The notes: generated from the sequence alone by a model not told the origin. DNA of 64,000 nt from Fodinicurvata fenggangensis DSM 21160 (GCF_000686045.1 NZ_JMLV01000006.1:1-64000), one strand, 5' to 3'. Shown: positions 26,156 through 34,676, counted from the stretch's first letter. Numbers and translations: made by a program.

Positions 26156-27529
26156 ATGCCGGACAGCTCCGCCACCTCTTCCGAAAGCGCCACATTCCTG
26201 GCGCGCTATCCTGAAACCGAAGCGATAGACGTACTCCTGGCCGATCTCTCCGGTGTCATCCGGGGCAAGCGCTATCCCGTGGAGGACCTGGAGAAGGTCA
26301 TGCAGGACGGCGTCGCCTTCCCGGCCTCGGTCTTCATGCTGGACACCATGGGGCACAGCCACGACCCGGGCGGCAAGGGCTTCAGCGACGGGGATCCCGA
26401 CTGCACCGCCCATCCGCTTCCCGGCTCCCTGGTGCCGGTGCCCTGGTCGGACACCCCACTGGCACAGCTGCTGTTGACCTTCCACAACGCCGAGGAGCAA
26501 CCGCTCTATTTCGAGCCGCGCAACATCCTGGCCGGCGTCCTGAAACGGGTTCGCGAACTGGAACTCACGCCCGTCGTGGCCTTCGAGCTGGAATTCTACC
26601 TGCTGGATCGTGAACGCCTGGACGGCAATGCCCCGCAGCCACCCATCTCGCCCCTGACGGGCCTAAGGGAATCGGGTACCCAGGTCTATGGCATGGAGCA
26701 GGTGGACGGATTTTCCGGCCTGCTGCGCGACATCAGCCGGGCCTGCGAGGCGCAGAGCATCCCCACAGGAGCCATATCCGCCGAGTACGCCCCCGGACAG
26801 TTCGAGATCAACCTGCGCCATGTGGACGATGCCCTGAAGGCCGCCGACGACTGCGTGCTGTTCAAGCGGGCGGTGAAGGGCGTGGCCCGCCGCCACGGAC
26901 ACAAGGCCACCTTCATGGCCAAGCCCTATCCCGGCGAAGCCGGCTCGGGCATGCACATGCACGTCAGCCTGCTGGACAAGAAAGGACGCAACGTCCTGGA
27001 CGGTGGCGATGAACTTGCCAGCCCGACGCTGCGCCATGCCATCGGCGGCCTGCTCGACCTGCTGCCCCAGTCCATGGCCTTCCTGGCGCCCAACGTGAAC
27101 TCCTTCCGACGCTTCGCCCCCAACATCTTCGTGCCCGTCACGCGCAGCTGGGGCTTCGAGAACCGCTCGGTGGCCATGCGCGTGCCGCTCGGCCCGGCTC
27201 ACGCCCGGCGTATCGAGCACAGGGTCGCCGGTGCCGACGCGAATCCCTACCTGGCGCTGGCCAGCATGCTGGCCGGCATACACCACGGCATCGTCAACGA
27301 GATCGATCCCGGCACGCCCCACGAGGGCAACGCCAGCGAGAAGTTCGACACGGTCCTGCCCATGCGCCCGCGCCGCGCCATCGACAAGATGCGCCGCTCC
27401 AAGATCCTGCCCGACTACCTGGGCGCCGACTATCCTTCGCTCTACGCCGAATGCAAGGAGGCCGAGTACGACGAGTTCGACTGGCTGATCTCGCCCCAGG
27501 AATACGAATGGTACCTGCAAACCGATTGA
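26156..27529 (+). CDS. Glutamine-synthetase-family ligase (PuuA-like)
   Basis: A 457-aa ATP-dependent ligase. The N-terminal beta-grasp contains DLSGVIRGKRYPVEDL, typical of gamma-glutamyl-polyamine ligases rather than GlnA; the catalytic domain has EFYLLDRERLDG, YAPGQFEINLRH, FMAKPYPGEAGSGMHMHVSL and RIEHRVAGADANPYLALA. Candidate substrates are putrescine, ethanolamine or another amine. No other polyamine-pathway genes are adjacent. I start at ATG 26156; the frame is open to 26096. It lies 84 bp after the RidA gene. Confidence 0.87.
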   Translation: MPDSSATSSESATFLARYPETEAIDVLLADLSGVIRGKRYPVEDLEKVMQDGVAFPASVFMLDTMGHSHDPGGKGFSDGDPDCTAHPLPGSLVPVPWSDTPLAQLLLTFHNAEEQPLYFEPRNILAGVLKRVRELELTPVVAFELEFYLLDRERLDGNAPQPPISPLTGLRESGTQVYGMEQVDGFSGLLRDISRACEAQSIPTGAISAEYAPGQFEINLRHVDDALKAADDCVLFKRAVKGVARRHGHKATFMAKPYPGEAGSGMHMHVSLLDKKGRNVLDGGDELASPTLRHAIGGLLDLLPQSMAFLAPNVNSFRRFAPNIFVPVTRSWGFENRSVAMRVPLGPAHARRIEHRVAGADANPYLALASMLAGIHHGIVNEIDPGTPHEGNASEKFDTVLPMRPRRAIDKMRRSKILPDYLGADYPSLYAECKEAEYDEFDWLISPQEYEWYLQTD

Positions 27530-27540
27530 TTCTGTTGCTT

Positions 27541-27607
27541 CGGTTTAGACTTTGAGGCCGATTGTGGCCACGAAATATCAAGGACTTAGCGCGGGGAGTC
27601 TAAACCG
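27541..27607. repeat. 67-bp unit bounded by perfect 11-bp inverted repeats
   Basis: CGGTTTAGACT (27541-27551) and AGTCTAAACCG (27597-27607) are exact inverted copies enclosing 45 bp. The unit starts 12 bp after the glutamine-synthetase-family stop and ends just before the truncated toxin remnant. It could be a small non-autonomous element or TIR scar, or a long-loop hairpin. No open frame inside. Confidence 0.6.
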
Positions 27608-27635
27608 GTCTCAATCTGTTCACGCACCCGATTGA

Positions 27636-27788
27636 CCCGCCAATCCTGGCGGCAGAGCAATTTACTACGTCATGCTGGCAGAGGATGTGATCCTGATGCT
27701 CTATGCGTACGCCAAAACAGATCAAGAGGATATTTCGCCTGAGCAAAGACGCCAGATCATCAGGCTGATGAAGGAACTTCAGGAATGA
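27636..27788 (+). pseudogene. Truncated HigB/RelE-like toxin, C-terminal half only
   Basis: The frame starts after TGA 27633-27635 and runs to TGA 27786-27788, giving about 50 codons including GGRAIYYVMLAEDVILMLYAYAKTDQ in pieces (GGRAIYYV, MLYAYAKTDQEDISPEQ) and ending LMKELQE. This matches the C-terminal half of HigB-2/RelE-type mRNA interferases, where GGxRVIYY is followed by LLxxYAKxExDDLT. The N-terminal half and a start codon are missing; the first in-frame ATG is internal (27672). Its stop overlaps the antitoxin ATG (ATGA), the usual toxin-antitoxin junction. Confidence 0.7.
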
Positions 27789-28108
27789 CGGACAAGAAGG
27801 ACATTGGAAGCGGCATCATTGAAGGCCTCGAAGAAGCGGTCGCTTGGAAGCGCGGCGAGATTGCCCTTGAGACAGTCAATATCGATCCGATGCCGGCAAG
27901 TCGGATTCGGGCCATACGAAAGAAGCTTGCTTCCTCTGCGAAAGTCTTCGAAGAGCGTTTCGGAATTCCTGCATCGACCATGAACAACTGGGAACAGGGC
28001 AGGAGAAAGCCGGATCCCGCAGCACGCCTGCTCCTCCAGATCATCGAACGAGAGCCGGAAACCGTCGAGCGCATCGCACAGGATGCAAATCGGAAATCAG
28101 CTGCCTGA
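27785..28108 (+). CDS. HigA/XRE-family antitoxin, apparently orphaned
   Basis: A 107-aa DNA-binding protein. The C-terminal half has a helix-turn-helix: SRIRAIRKKLASSAKVFEERF, then GIPASTMNNWEQGRRKP, and RLLLQIIEREPETV. This layout is that of antitoxins paired with RelE/HigB-2 toxins, where the toxin gene comes first. Here the overlapping toxin frame is truncated, so the protein is probably an orphan regulator. It may still repress its own promoter, but the promoter region has been altered by the deletion. Confidence 0.8.
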   Translation: MTDKKDIGSGIIEGLEEAVAWKRGEIALETVNIDPMPASRIRAIRKKLASSAKVFEERFGIPASTMNNWEQGRRKPDPAARLLLQIIEREPETVERIAQDANRKSAA

Positions 28109-28227
28109 AAATCATTGAACCTTTCTTCGCAACCGGATTTCTAGCGTAACCAGGCTTGGAAATATGCCTGCATGCTCTTAGCAAGAGTCCGGACTCCCGG
28201 CGCAGTCTTCTAGAAAGGTTTACCACG

Positions 28228-29004
28228 ATGAAAGTTACGGTTTGCGAACTCGATCCGAGAGAAGAGCATCTCGAGGACGGCCTGGCACAGCTGGCCGCCC
28301 ATATCGAGCGCGAACAAAGCGATTTCCTGCTACTGCCGGAACTCTGCTTCAGCCCCTGGCTTGCTGCGGACAAGGATGCCAGTGAATCCAGATGGCTGGC
28401 GTCAGTGGAGGCGCACCGTCACCAGATATCAAGTCTGTCCAGGCTGAACGCGAAGGCGGCCCTGGGAACCCGACCTATCGTCACCGCCCAGGGAAGCCGC
28501 AGGAATGAAGCCTATGTCTGGAACCAGGAAACGGACAGCGCGGTTGGCATTCGCGAGAAATACTACCTGCCTGACGAGGAAGGCTATTGGGAACACCACT
28601 GGTACGACCGCGGCCCCAGGCGCTTCGATCTGGCGCGTGCGCTTGGTATGCGGATCGGCGTCCAGATCTGTACCGAAATGTGGTTCTTCGAATGGGCCCG
28701 GCATTACGCTGCATCACGAGCGGATATTCTCTGCATCCCCCGGGTCACGCCGCATGGCTCGACAGAGAAATGGCTTGCCGGCGGCCAGGCGGCGGCAGTC
28801 TGCGCAGGTGCCTACAGCCTGTCCTCCAACCTCTGGTGCCCGCCGGGCGACAAGGCCAATTGCGGCGGATTGGGCTGGGTCATCGATCCGGAAGGAAATG
28901 TCCTGACCAGGACGAGCCGCGAAACGCCCTTCGCAACGGCAGAAATAGATCTGGACTTTGCCCGGCACAGCAAGGCGACCTATCCGCGCTACGTTCCGGA
29001 ATGA
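28228..29004 (+). CDS. Carbon-nitrogen hydrolase (nitrilase superfamily)
   Basis: A 258-aa amidase or nitrilase-fold enzyme. The catalytic triad is visible: Glu38 in LLLPELCFSPW, Lys111 in REKYYLPDEEG and Cys148 in GVQICTEMWF. I use ATG 28228, since translation from 28156 would add residues unlike the family. Such enzymes hydrolyse amide or N-carbamoyl bonds; the specific substrate cannot be told. Monocistronic; the preceding 119 bp has no clear promoter. Confidence 0.88.
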   Translation: MKVTVCELDPREEHLEDGLAQLAAHIEREQSDFLLLPELCFSPWLAADKDASESRWLASVEAHRHQISSLSRLNAKAALGTRPIVTAQGSRRNEAYVWNQETDSAVGIREKYYLPDEEGYWEHHWYDRGPRRFDLARALGMRIGVQICTEMWFFEWARHYAASRADILCIPRVTPHGSTEKWLAGGQAAAVCAGAYSLSSNLWCPPGDKANCGGLGWVIDPEGNVLTRTSRETPFATAEIDLDFARHSKATYPRYVPE

Positions 29005-29020
29005 GCGGCTCTCTCGATAG

Positions 29021-29551
29021 TCAGCGACTTGCGCTTCCCTGATTGGCGGTGAGCTCAGCTTTATCCAGGTAGAGTCGATAGATCGTCACAGCATTGGTGA
29101 CCAGGATCAGGGCTTCGGCGATCATGGCCCCGACGGATCCCGAGAGGTGGTTGGCCAGCAACCAGCAAGCAGCCGCGAAGGCCAGCAAGACACGCATCGG
29201 GATGCCATCCAGCATGAACATCGCATAGGTCCCGATCAAACCGGCCAAGAGCGGGACGCCATCCAGCGGACCCTGCCAGGTCAGGAGTGCGGCAAGCCCG
29301 GTTGCCGCCAGCATACTCGCCATCACATACCAGTTCTTCTTGAAGCGGCGTACCAGCAGGATGCGTAGCACAATGAGGCAGCTGATTGCCCCGGCGACCC
29401 AGCCGCCCAGCAGGAAGAACTGAGTCGCGAAGGCAACGTTTGCGAGGATCAGGATCAACAGGAGCCTGTCGTCGCGCTTGTTCGCAAAGGCGGCAATACA
29501 GAGCCCCAGGGCCAACAGGCCCACAATCTGTCCAATCAATGGCTGAATCAC
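29021..29551 (-). CDS. YgjV-family inner-membrane protein
   Basis: A 176-aa protein with five to six transmembrane segments and the family pattern QIVGLLALGLCIAAFANKRDDRLL, QFFLLGGWVAGAISCLI and a late ILVTNAVTIYRLY. Function unknown in general. Convergent with the nitrilase-family gene (16-bp gap). It is separated by 83 bp from the ChaN gene upstream on the same strand. Confidence 0.82.
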   Translation of the reverse strand: MIQPLIGQIVGLLALGLCIAAFANKRDDRLLLILILANVAFATQFFLLGGWVAGAISCLIVLRILLVRRFKKNWYVMASMLAATGLAALLTWQGPLDGVPLLAGLIGTYAMFMLDGIPMRVLLAFAAACWLLANHLSGSVGAMIAEALILVTNAVTIYRLYLDKAELTANQGSASR

Positions 29552-29634
29552 CTACTCCCGAGACCAGTTTTCGACTGTCCTGAGACGCACAGATCACAGT
29601 CAGAGGAAAGAGACAAGCCGTTGAGGCTCCGCAT

Positions 29635-30498
29635 CTAGTCGGCGCTCTCGCTGAACTCGGCGCAGGGATCGGGCCGATCAGGCGGCGGGGCGCTGACATG
29701 ATGGAAATCATAGGGTGGAGGCGCGTTCGAGTCCGGCTCGGCCTCCAGTTGCCCCAGGCTCACCACCTCCAACTCGGGGGCCGCAAAGCGCAGCGCCTCA
29801 GGGAGTCCGCTGTCCAGGTTGGCGTGTCCGTTGCCCGTGATCACGACCACCAGGCCATCGTCGGTGGCGGCCCGTGCCCGCAGGGTGGCATCAGCCAGGC
29901 CGGCATCACGAAACCTTTGCGCTTCGACGAGCCCGGGCAACATCTCCATCGGGATCGCCTCGCAGTGGGCAGAGTATTGCCGCTGCTCGCGTGCCTCCTG
30001 TACATGGCTTTCCAGTGGTTCGTCCAATCCATAGGTCGAGGCTTCGGAACCGAACACCTGCGCTGCCCCCTCGCTCATCGCCTTGCGCACCTCCTCGATC
30101 GGCTGCTCGCCACCGATAACCCGTGCCTCGGGAGCTGCCTCCAGGATCTTTGCGTAGAAAGCAAAATCCGGCCAGCCACTGTTCTCCCAATCCAGGGCGC
30201 TGGCCAGTTCCGCGCGCGTTGCTCCTGCTTGCCGCAAGCGGTTGACTTCGGCCTCCTGGGTCTTGGGAATCATTTCAAAGACCAACGCCGCCGGTTGCAG
30301 GGCGCCGGCAACCTGAGCCTGGATCTCGTGATGGCGTGGATTGTCATGCACTTCCCCCAGAATGAGGATATCCGCAGTTCGGGCCGCTTTCATGAAATCT
30401 TCCGACAGGTGATCCTGCCCGACCGCCTGCACAGGTAACAGCAGCAGCGCTGCGATGACAGCTATGTTCAGCGTGAAAGTGTACAATGTGTTTTGCAT
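29635..30498 (-). CDS. ChaN-family haem-binding-type protein
   Basis: A 287-aa exported protein with signal peptide (LNIAVIAALLLLPVQAVGQ). ChaN/DUF399 signatures are ILILGEVHDNPRHHEIQ near the mature N-terminus, VFEMIPK and VVVITGNGHANLDSGLPE. In Campylobacter a ChaN homologue binds haem; no iron-uptake genes are adjacent here, so the role is open. The ATG at 30498 is chosen for the signal peptide; the frame is open further upstream without one. Confidence 0.85.
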   Translation of the reverse strand: MQNTLYTFTLNIAVIAALLLLPVQAVGQDHLSEDFMKAARTADILILGEVHDNPRHHEIQAQVAGALQPAALVFEMIPKTQEAEVNRLRQAGATRAELASALDWENSGWPDFAFYAKILEAAPEARVIGGEQPIEEVRKAMSEGAAQVFGSEASTYGLDEPLESHVQEAREQRQYSAHCEAIPMEMLPGLVEAQRFRDAGLADATLRARAATDDGLVVVITGNGHANLDSGLPEALRFAAPELEVVSLGQLEAEPDSNAPPPYDFHHVSAPPPDRPDPCAEFSESAD

Positions 30499-30548
30499 CG
30501 GTTGCCTTGAGCAAGCGCAGGATCCTCGGCCTCTCCTCACAAAAAGCA

Positions 30549-31187
30549 TTATCCCCGGCGCCCCAGCAAGCCCGGCAGCGAGGCCGCAAAGGCCTGGATG
30601 GAAAAGGCGATGAACAACAGGCCAGTGGCGCGCACGATCCAGATTTCGTGTCGGCGATAGAAACGGCGCAAGAGGCCCAGACCCGTCAGCCAGATGAGAA
30701 AGAGATCCGCCAGCAGGAAGCCGACCAGGGCGGCGAGCAGCAACACCGGGGCCCCCTGCCAAGTGAGGCTTCCGCTGTGATCGGCCAGCAGGGCGGTAAA
30801 CATGGCCACGGCAACGGGATAGCCCTTGGGATTCGTGATTCCCAGGATCAGGCCTCGGCGCAAAGGCTGCACTGGCCCCGTATCCAGGCTGCCATCCTCG
30901 GAACGCCGTGCCAGGACGGCCCGCAGGCCCAGGTAGAAGAGGTACAGGCCGCAGACCAGACCCAGCAGATCGAAGAAACGCGGGTCGATGGTCCGCGCCC
31001 CGATGATGGCCAGCAAGGCCAAGGAAGCCCAGAGCACATCACCGGCCAGATGACCGAACAGGAAGGCAGCCCCGGCCGAACGCCCCCTGGCTGCGCCGAT
31101 GCTCAGCAGGGCCAGTACGGCCGGGCCGGGCGTGATGACATAGATGGCAGCCGCGATCGCGGAAACCAGCAACAGGGTCGGGTCCAT
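30549..31187 (-). CDS. LysE-family amino-acid exporter
   Basis: A 212-aa inner-membrane protein with six predicted helices. The N-terminus contains AAIYVITPGPAVLALLSIGAARGRSAG, the LysE/RhtB hallmark, and LGITNPKGYPVAVAMF is the second conserved block. Members export amino acids or homoserine lactones; the substrate is not predictable. It is 50 bp upstream of the ChaN gene on the same strand and divergent from the glycosyltransferase gene. Confidence 0.92.
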   Translation of the reverse strand: MDPTLLLVSAIAAAIYVITPGPAVLALLSIGAARGRSAGAAFLFGHLAGDVLWASLALLAIIGARTIDPRFFDLLGLVCGLYLFYLGLRAVLARRSEDGSLDTGPVQPLRRGLILGITNPKGYPVAVAMFTALLADHSGSLTWQGAPVLLLAALVGFLLADLFLIWLTGLGLLRRFYRRHEIWIVRATGLLFIAFSIQAFAASLPGLLGRRG

Positions 31188-31313
31188 GACATATCCTATA
31201 CGCTTGCAGAATCAGCTCGACTAGACGCATGCGCCGCAAGCCAATCCATAAACACCCCCACTGGCCAGCGACGGCGCACGGTGTATATAACCAGCAACAG
31301 TCATAGTGCGTCC

Positions 31314-32180
31314 ATGGTGTCCTTATTGCCTCCCGTCCTCAGCATCCTCCTGCCAGCCTACCGTGCGGAAGCGACGATCCAGCGCGCCCTCGACAGCCTG
31401 CGCCAGCAGACCTTCACCGACTGGGAAGCCATTATTGCCTCCGATGACGGGGTCGATTACCTGAACCGGCTCCCGGATCCCGACAGCCGGATTCGGCAGG
31501 TCCATACCGGCGGTTACGGCAGTGGAGACGGCCCCGCACGAAACGCCGCCTTGCGGACCTCCTGCGGTGAATTCCTCGCATGCCTCGACGCCGATGATGC
31601 CTTCGCGCCAACCCGCCTGGAACGTCTCCTGCCCCTGGCACGGATGCATGGCGCCGTGGTTGACAATACGGCGGTCCATGACGAACAGGGACGGCTCTAC
31701 AAGCGTCCCTTCCCCCAGGCCTCAAAAGCATTTCCCCTGACCGCCCGGGACATTCTTACACCCCGAATCCCCTTTTTTCCGGTCTTCCATCGCGACCTGG
31801 CCGGTGACGGCTGGAGCGACGTGCCCTTTTGTTCCGATGTCCTGTTCAACCTGGAACTGATGACCCGCGCTCGCGCATTCCATCTGCACCCGGAAAGCCT
31901 GTATCTCTATTACAAGACGAAAGGCTCATTGACCCATTCAGCCGACACGGCAGAACGCGCTGAACGCGGCTATCTGGAGATCCTGCACCGCCTGGAGCAG
32001 AACCGGATTCCACTTTCGCACGCGATTCGGCAGGTGGCCTGGCAAGAGTTCCAGGCCAACCTGAACAGCAATCGCATCTTCAAGCGCTATCTTGATGAAG
32101 GACGCTGTCGAACACTTGAGGAGTTCCTCGATATGACCGACAACGCCAGGATCCTGGAACTGAAGGCAGGCAAAGCATGA
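31314..32180 (+). CDS. Family 2 glycosyltransferase
   Basis: A 288-aa cytosolic GT-A-fold enzyme. The N-terminus VLSILLPAYRAEATIQRAL and DWEAIIASDDG are the nucleotide-binding part, and ACLDADDAF is the DxD metal site. The C-terminal half diverges and would bind the acceptor. I start at ATG 31314, the first after a stretch with no coding signal. Its stop overlaps the start of the PTR1-like reductase gene (ATGA), an odd partner for a glycosyltransferase. Donor and acceptor unknown. Confidence 0.87.
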   Translation: MVSLLPPVLSILLPAYRAEATIQRALDSLRQQTFTDWEAIIASDDGVDYLNRLPDPDSRIRQVHTGGYGSGDGPARNAALRTSCGEFLACLDADDAFAPTRLERLLPLARMHGAVVDNTAVHDEQGRLYKRPFPQASKAFPLTARDILTPRIPFFPVFHRDLAGDGWSDVPFCSDVLFNLELMTRARAFHLHPESLYLYYKTKGSLTHSADTAERAERGYLEILHRLEQNRIPLSHAIRQVAWQEFQANLNSNRIFKRYLDEGRCRTLEEFLDMTDNARILELKAGKA

Positions 32181-32935
32181 AGAACGCAGTGATTACCGGC
32201 GCCGGCCAGCGCCTGGGCCACGCCATGGCCCTGGCCCTGGCAGAACGGGGATACGACCTGGCCCTGCATTGCCACCACTCCGTCCAGAATACCGAGAACC
32301 TGGCAAGGGACTGTCACAGGCTGGGGCGCAAGGCCGTGGTGATTTCCGCGGACCTGTCGGAGGAGTCGGCCGCGGCCCACATCCTGGAAAAGGCACGAAG
32401 CGCCCTGGGCCCTGTCCATTGCCTGGTAAACAATGCCGCCCTCTACCGCGAGGACAGCCTGGAGGACTTTACTCTTGAGCAATGGGAGCAGCAATTGGCC
32501 ATCAACCTGCGCACCCCGGCCCTGCTCTGTCAGGCACTGGTCAACCAACTGCCCCAGGACAGTCAAGGCTGCATCATCAACATGCTGGACCAGCGGGTGG
32601 CAGCGCCGACGGGAATGTTCTTCACCTATACGCTCAGCAAATGCGGCCTGTCAGACATGACCGCCATGCTTGCCCGAAGTCTCGCGCCGCGCGTTCGGGT
32701 CAACGCCATCGCGCCCGGCCTGACCCTGCCCAGCAACGGCCAGAGCCAGGCCCAGTTCCGCGAGGCGCAGGGCAAGACCCTCCTGGGCACGGGTCCAGGG
32801 CCTGACGACATTGTGCGTGCCCTCGTCTATCTGCTCGACTCGCCCGTGGTGACAGGCGAGACTCTCTTTGTCGACGGGGGAGAGCGCTATCAGGAACACC
32901 CCCTCGACAGTCACACGCCATCCGGTACGGCATGA
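32177..32935 (+). CDS. SDR-family pteridine/dihydrofolate reductase (FolM/PTR1-like)
   Basis: A 252-aa NADPH-dependent reductase. The cofactor motif is TGAGQRLG (residues 7-14), the Arg form found in pteridine reductases. The catalytic residues are D138, Y151 and K155: Asp replaces the usual SDR Ser, with the 13-residue D-to-Y spacing of trypanosomatid PTR1. These enzymes reduce dihydrobiopterin or dihydrofolate. It is coupled by ATGA overlaps to the glycosyltransferase before it and to folB after it, which supports a pterin or folate role. Confidence 0.85.
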   Translation: MKNAVITGAGQRLGHAMALALAERGYDLALHCHHSVQNTENLARDCHRLGRKAVVISADLSEESAAAHILEKARSALGPVHCLVNNAALYREDSLEDFTLEQWEQQLAINLRTPALLCQALVNQLPQDSQGCIINMLDQRVAAPTGMFFTYTLSKCGLSDMTAMLARSLAPRVRVNAIAPGLTLPSNGQSQAQFREAQGKTLLGTGPGPDDIVRALVYLLDSPVVTGETLFVDGGERYQEHPLDSHTPSGTA

Positions 32936-33384
32936 CTGAGGACACGAAAAGACTTCAGGACAGCAGCGAGAGCGAGCCCATGGCCTTCAATCCCGAGCAG
33001 AGCAGCTACACCCGCATGTTCCTGCAGGACGTGCTCTTGAACCTGAAGGTCGGAATCGCCGAGTGGGAACGCCATCCGGACAAGCGCCAGCGTGTCTTGG
33101 TGGATGTGGATTGCTTCATGCGCCAGGAAAGGCATGAAGGCACATCCATCAATGATGTCCTGGATTACAATCGCCTGTATGAATACCTGATGACCTGGCA
33201 GGAGCGCCCGCATACCGACCTGCTGGAGACCCTGGCCGAAGAACTTGCCGACGTCTGTTTTCAGGATTCGCGTGTGGAGGCCTGCCGCGTGCGAATACGC
33301 AAACCCGATATCTACTGGAATGCCGGCGCGGCCGGTATCGAGTTCCACCGCCGGCGTGAGTCGCGAAACGCTCAAGCGGAATAA
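32932..33384 (+). CDS. folB: Dihydroneopterin aldolase-family protein
   Basis: A 150-aa protein with the FolB/FolX fold: FLQDVLLNLKVGIAEWERHP (with the catalytic-position Glu), VDVDCFM, INDVLDYNRLYEYL, LLETLAEELADVCF and VRIRKPDIYWNAGAAGIEF carrying the Lys-Pro signature. FolB cleaves dihydroneopterin in folate synthesis. The first about 20 residues are extra relative to E. coli FolB; a second ATG in frame lies at 32980. The ATGA overlap with the reductase gene argues for start 32932. Confidence 0.87.
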   Translation: MTEDTKRLQDSSESEPMAFNPEQSSYTRMFLQDVLLNLKVGIAEWERHPDKRQRVLVDVDCFMRQERHEGTSINDVLDYNRLYEYLMTWQERPHTDLLETLAEELADVCFQDSRVEACRVRIRKPDIYWNAGAAGIEFHRRRESRNAQAE

Positions 33385-33466
33385 AAAACGATCGGCTCTT
33401 CACCCGTCGTTAACTTTGCTGTTACAGTCTCTTCACAATAGCAGCGACCATGGTGGAGTCGGTATC

Positions 33467-33688
33467 ATGCAGGACGATATCCGGCAAAGAGATCTCTCGG
33501 GCAAGACGGTTGCACAGATGTCCGAGGACGAACGCAAGGAGCTCAAGCGCCGGATGAAGGAATTCGTCGGTGCCATGCGCCAGTCCTCGCGCAAGACGGC
33601 TCCCGGTCGCACTGGCGAACGCGAGCAGACCAAACGCCAACGCCGCTGGAATCCGGCACAGGACGCCCAGATGCGCAAGCGCGGCTGA
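33467..33688 (+). CDS. Small basic hypothetical protein
   Basis: A 73-aa, highly charged, predominantly helical protein: MQDDIRQRDLSGKTVAQMSE, ERKELKRRMKEFVGAMR, then a Lys/Arg-rich tail ending DAQMRKRG. There is no signal peptide or membrane helix. GGTGGAG lies about ten bases before the ATG. Not recognised; the basic tail could bind nucleic acid, but that is speculation. It stands alone between folB and the convergent sspB. Confidence 0.6.
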   Translation: MQDDIRQRDLSGKTVAQMSEDERKELKRRMKEFVGAMRQSSRKTAPGRTGEREQTKRQRRWNPAQDAQMRKRG

Positions 33689-33690
33689 CG

Positions 33691-33722
33691 CCCTTCACTT
33701 CATCTGCCCTTCACTTCATCTG
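33691..33722. repeat. Perfect 16-bp tandem duplication
   Basis: CCCTTCACTTCATCTG occurs twice without spacing (33691-33706 and 33707-33722), directly after the stop of the small basic ORF and before the convergent sspB. Likely a slippage duplication. Confidence 0.9.
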
Positions 33723-33752
33723 ATTGTCTGGCAAGAAAAGCCTTCTGCGGCT

Positions 33753-34268
33753 TCAGCTCTTCTTCCGGAATTGATCCAGGGTAACAACCTTTTCGCCGGC
33801 CGACTCACTCAGGTCTTCTGCCTGCGCAGCCTGCTCGGTGCCATCCTGGGCCGGCGCCTCGGGCATGTCTTCATCCAGCGGGTTGTTCAGGTCGATTTCT
33901 TCATCGGCTTCGATGGAATTCCCGAATTGCAGGCCGAAGCGCACGCTGGGGTCGGCAAAGGCGGTTACCGCCTCATAGGGCACCACCAGATTTTCGGGGA
34001 TCTCGTTGAAGGTCAGGGTCACGGAAAAACCGTCCTCACGCACCTCCAGATCCCAGAAACGGTGCTGCAGCACAATGGTCATCTCTTCCGGATAACGTTC
34101 CTTCAGGCGGTCAGGGATATGCACGCCTTCATGTTCGGTCTGGAAGGTAATGTAGAAATGATGCTCGCCCGGCAGTCCTTCGGTGGCCGCCTCCTGTAGC
34201 GCAGCACGCACCACGCCGCGCAGGGCGTTTTCCACCATCAGATCGTAGCGCAAGATTTCATCGCTCAT
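33753..34268 (-). CDS. sspB: SspB-type ClpXP adaptor (alphaproteobacterial)
   Basis: A 171-aa adaptor that captures ssrA-tagged proteins and hands them to ClpXP. The N-terminal substrate-binding domain (about residues 1-110) holds LPGEHHFYITFQTEHEGV, IVLQHRFWDLEV and NEIPENLVVPYEAV. An acidic, Gln/Glu-rich linker follows, and the C-terminal VVTLDQFRKKS is the short peptide that docks on the ClpX zinc domain. ssrA lies just upstream on the same strand. Full length. Confidence 0.93.
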   Translation of the reverse strand: MSDEILRYDLMVENALRGVVRAALQEAATEGLPGEHHFYITFQTEHEGVHIPDRLKERYPEEMTIVLQHRFWDLEVREDGFSVTLTFNEIPENLVVPYEAVTAFADPSVRFGLQFGNSIEADEEIDLNNPLDEDMPEAPAQDGTEQAAQAEDLSESAGEKVVTLDQFRKKS

Positions 34269-34324
34269 GGGCCGAGCGGCCTCCCCTGGTCATAGCTGTC
34301 TTCATTCCTGCGGAAGCCTGTCCA

Positions 34325-34672
34325 TGCAGGCATATGATAAGCGGGGCGCTTCTGTTGCCAGGTGCGCCCCAAACCCCGCCTGAGCGGCTGATTGCCCAGG
34401 ACTTTAAATCGGTTCACCCGACCGCAAATTACGCGGCGAGGCGAGCCTCAGCATAGTTGTCATTGGCAACTATTCTAACGGCCCGATAACGGCGGTACCA
34501 TGCCGAGCGCCGACCATATTTTTACCACGCGTGTCGATCCTGTTTCGCCCCCATGAGGCCGCCTGCGCAGTTGCAGCAGGGCGGCTTGAATTGGTGGAGG
34601 CGCCGGGTACTGCCCCCGGGTCCACTGCGCTTATTCTATATGGCCGTTTAGCGCCATAACCGGTTGCCCGGT
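34325..34672 (-). ncRNA. ssrA: Two-piece transfer-messenger RNA (permuted alphaproteobacterial ssrA)
   Basis: The pre-RNA runs right to left. The acceptor piece (about 34670-34592) has hairpins ACCGG-GCAA-CCGGT and TATGGC/GCCATA, a T arm CCGGG-GGCAGTA-CCCGG and a 3' CGCCTCC-ACCA end. After a spacer of about 39 nt the coding piece begins at 34552 with GGGGGCG, which pairs with CGCCTCC to close the tRNA-like acceptor stem. The tag frame (34467-34429) encodes ANDNYAEARLAA then TAA, after AATAGTT as in E. coli. The outer ends, especially near 34325, are estimates. Confidence 0.93.
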
Positions 34673-34676
34673 ATCT

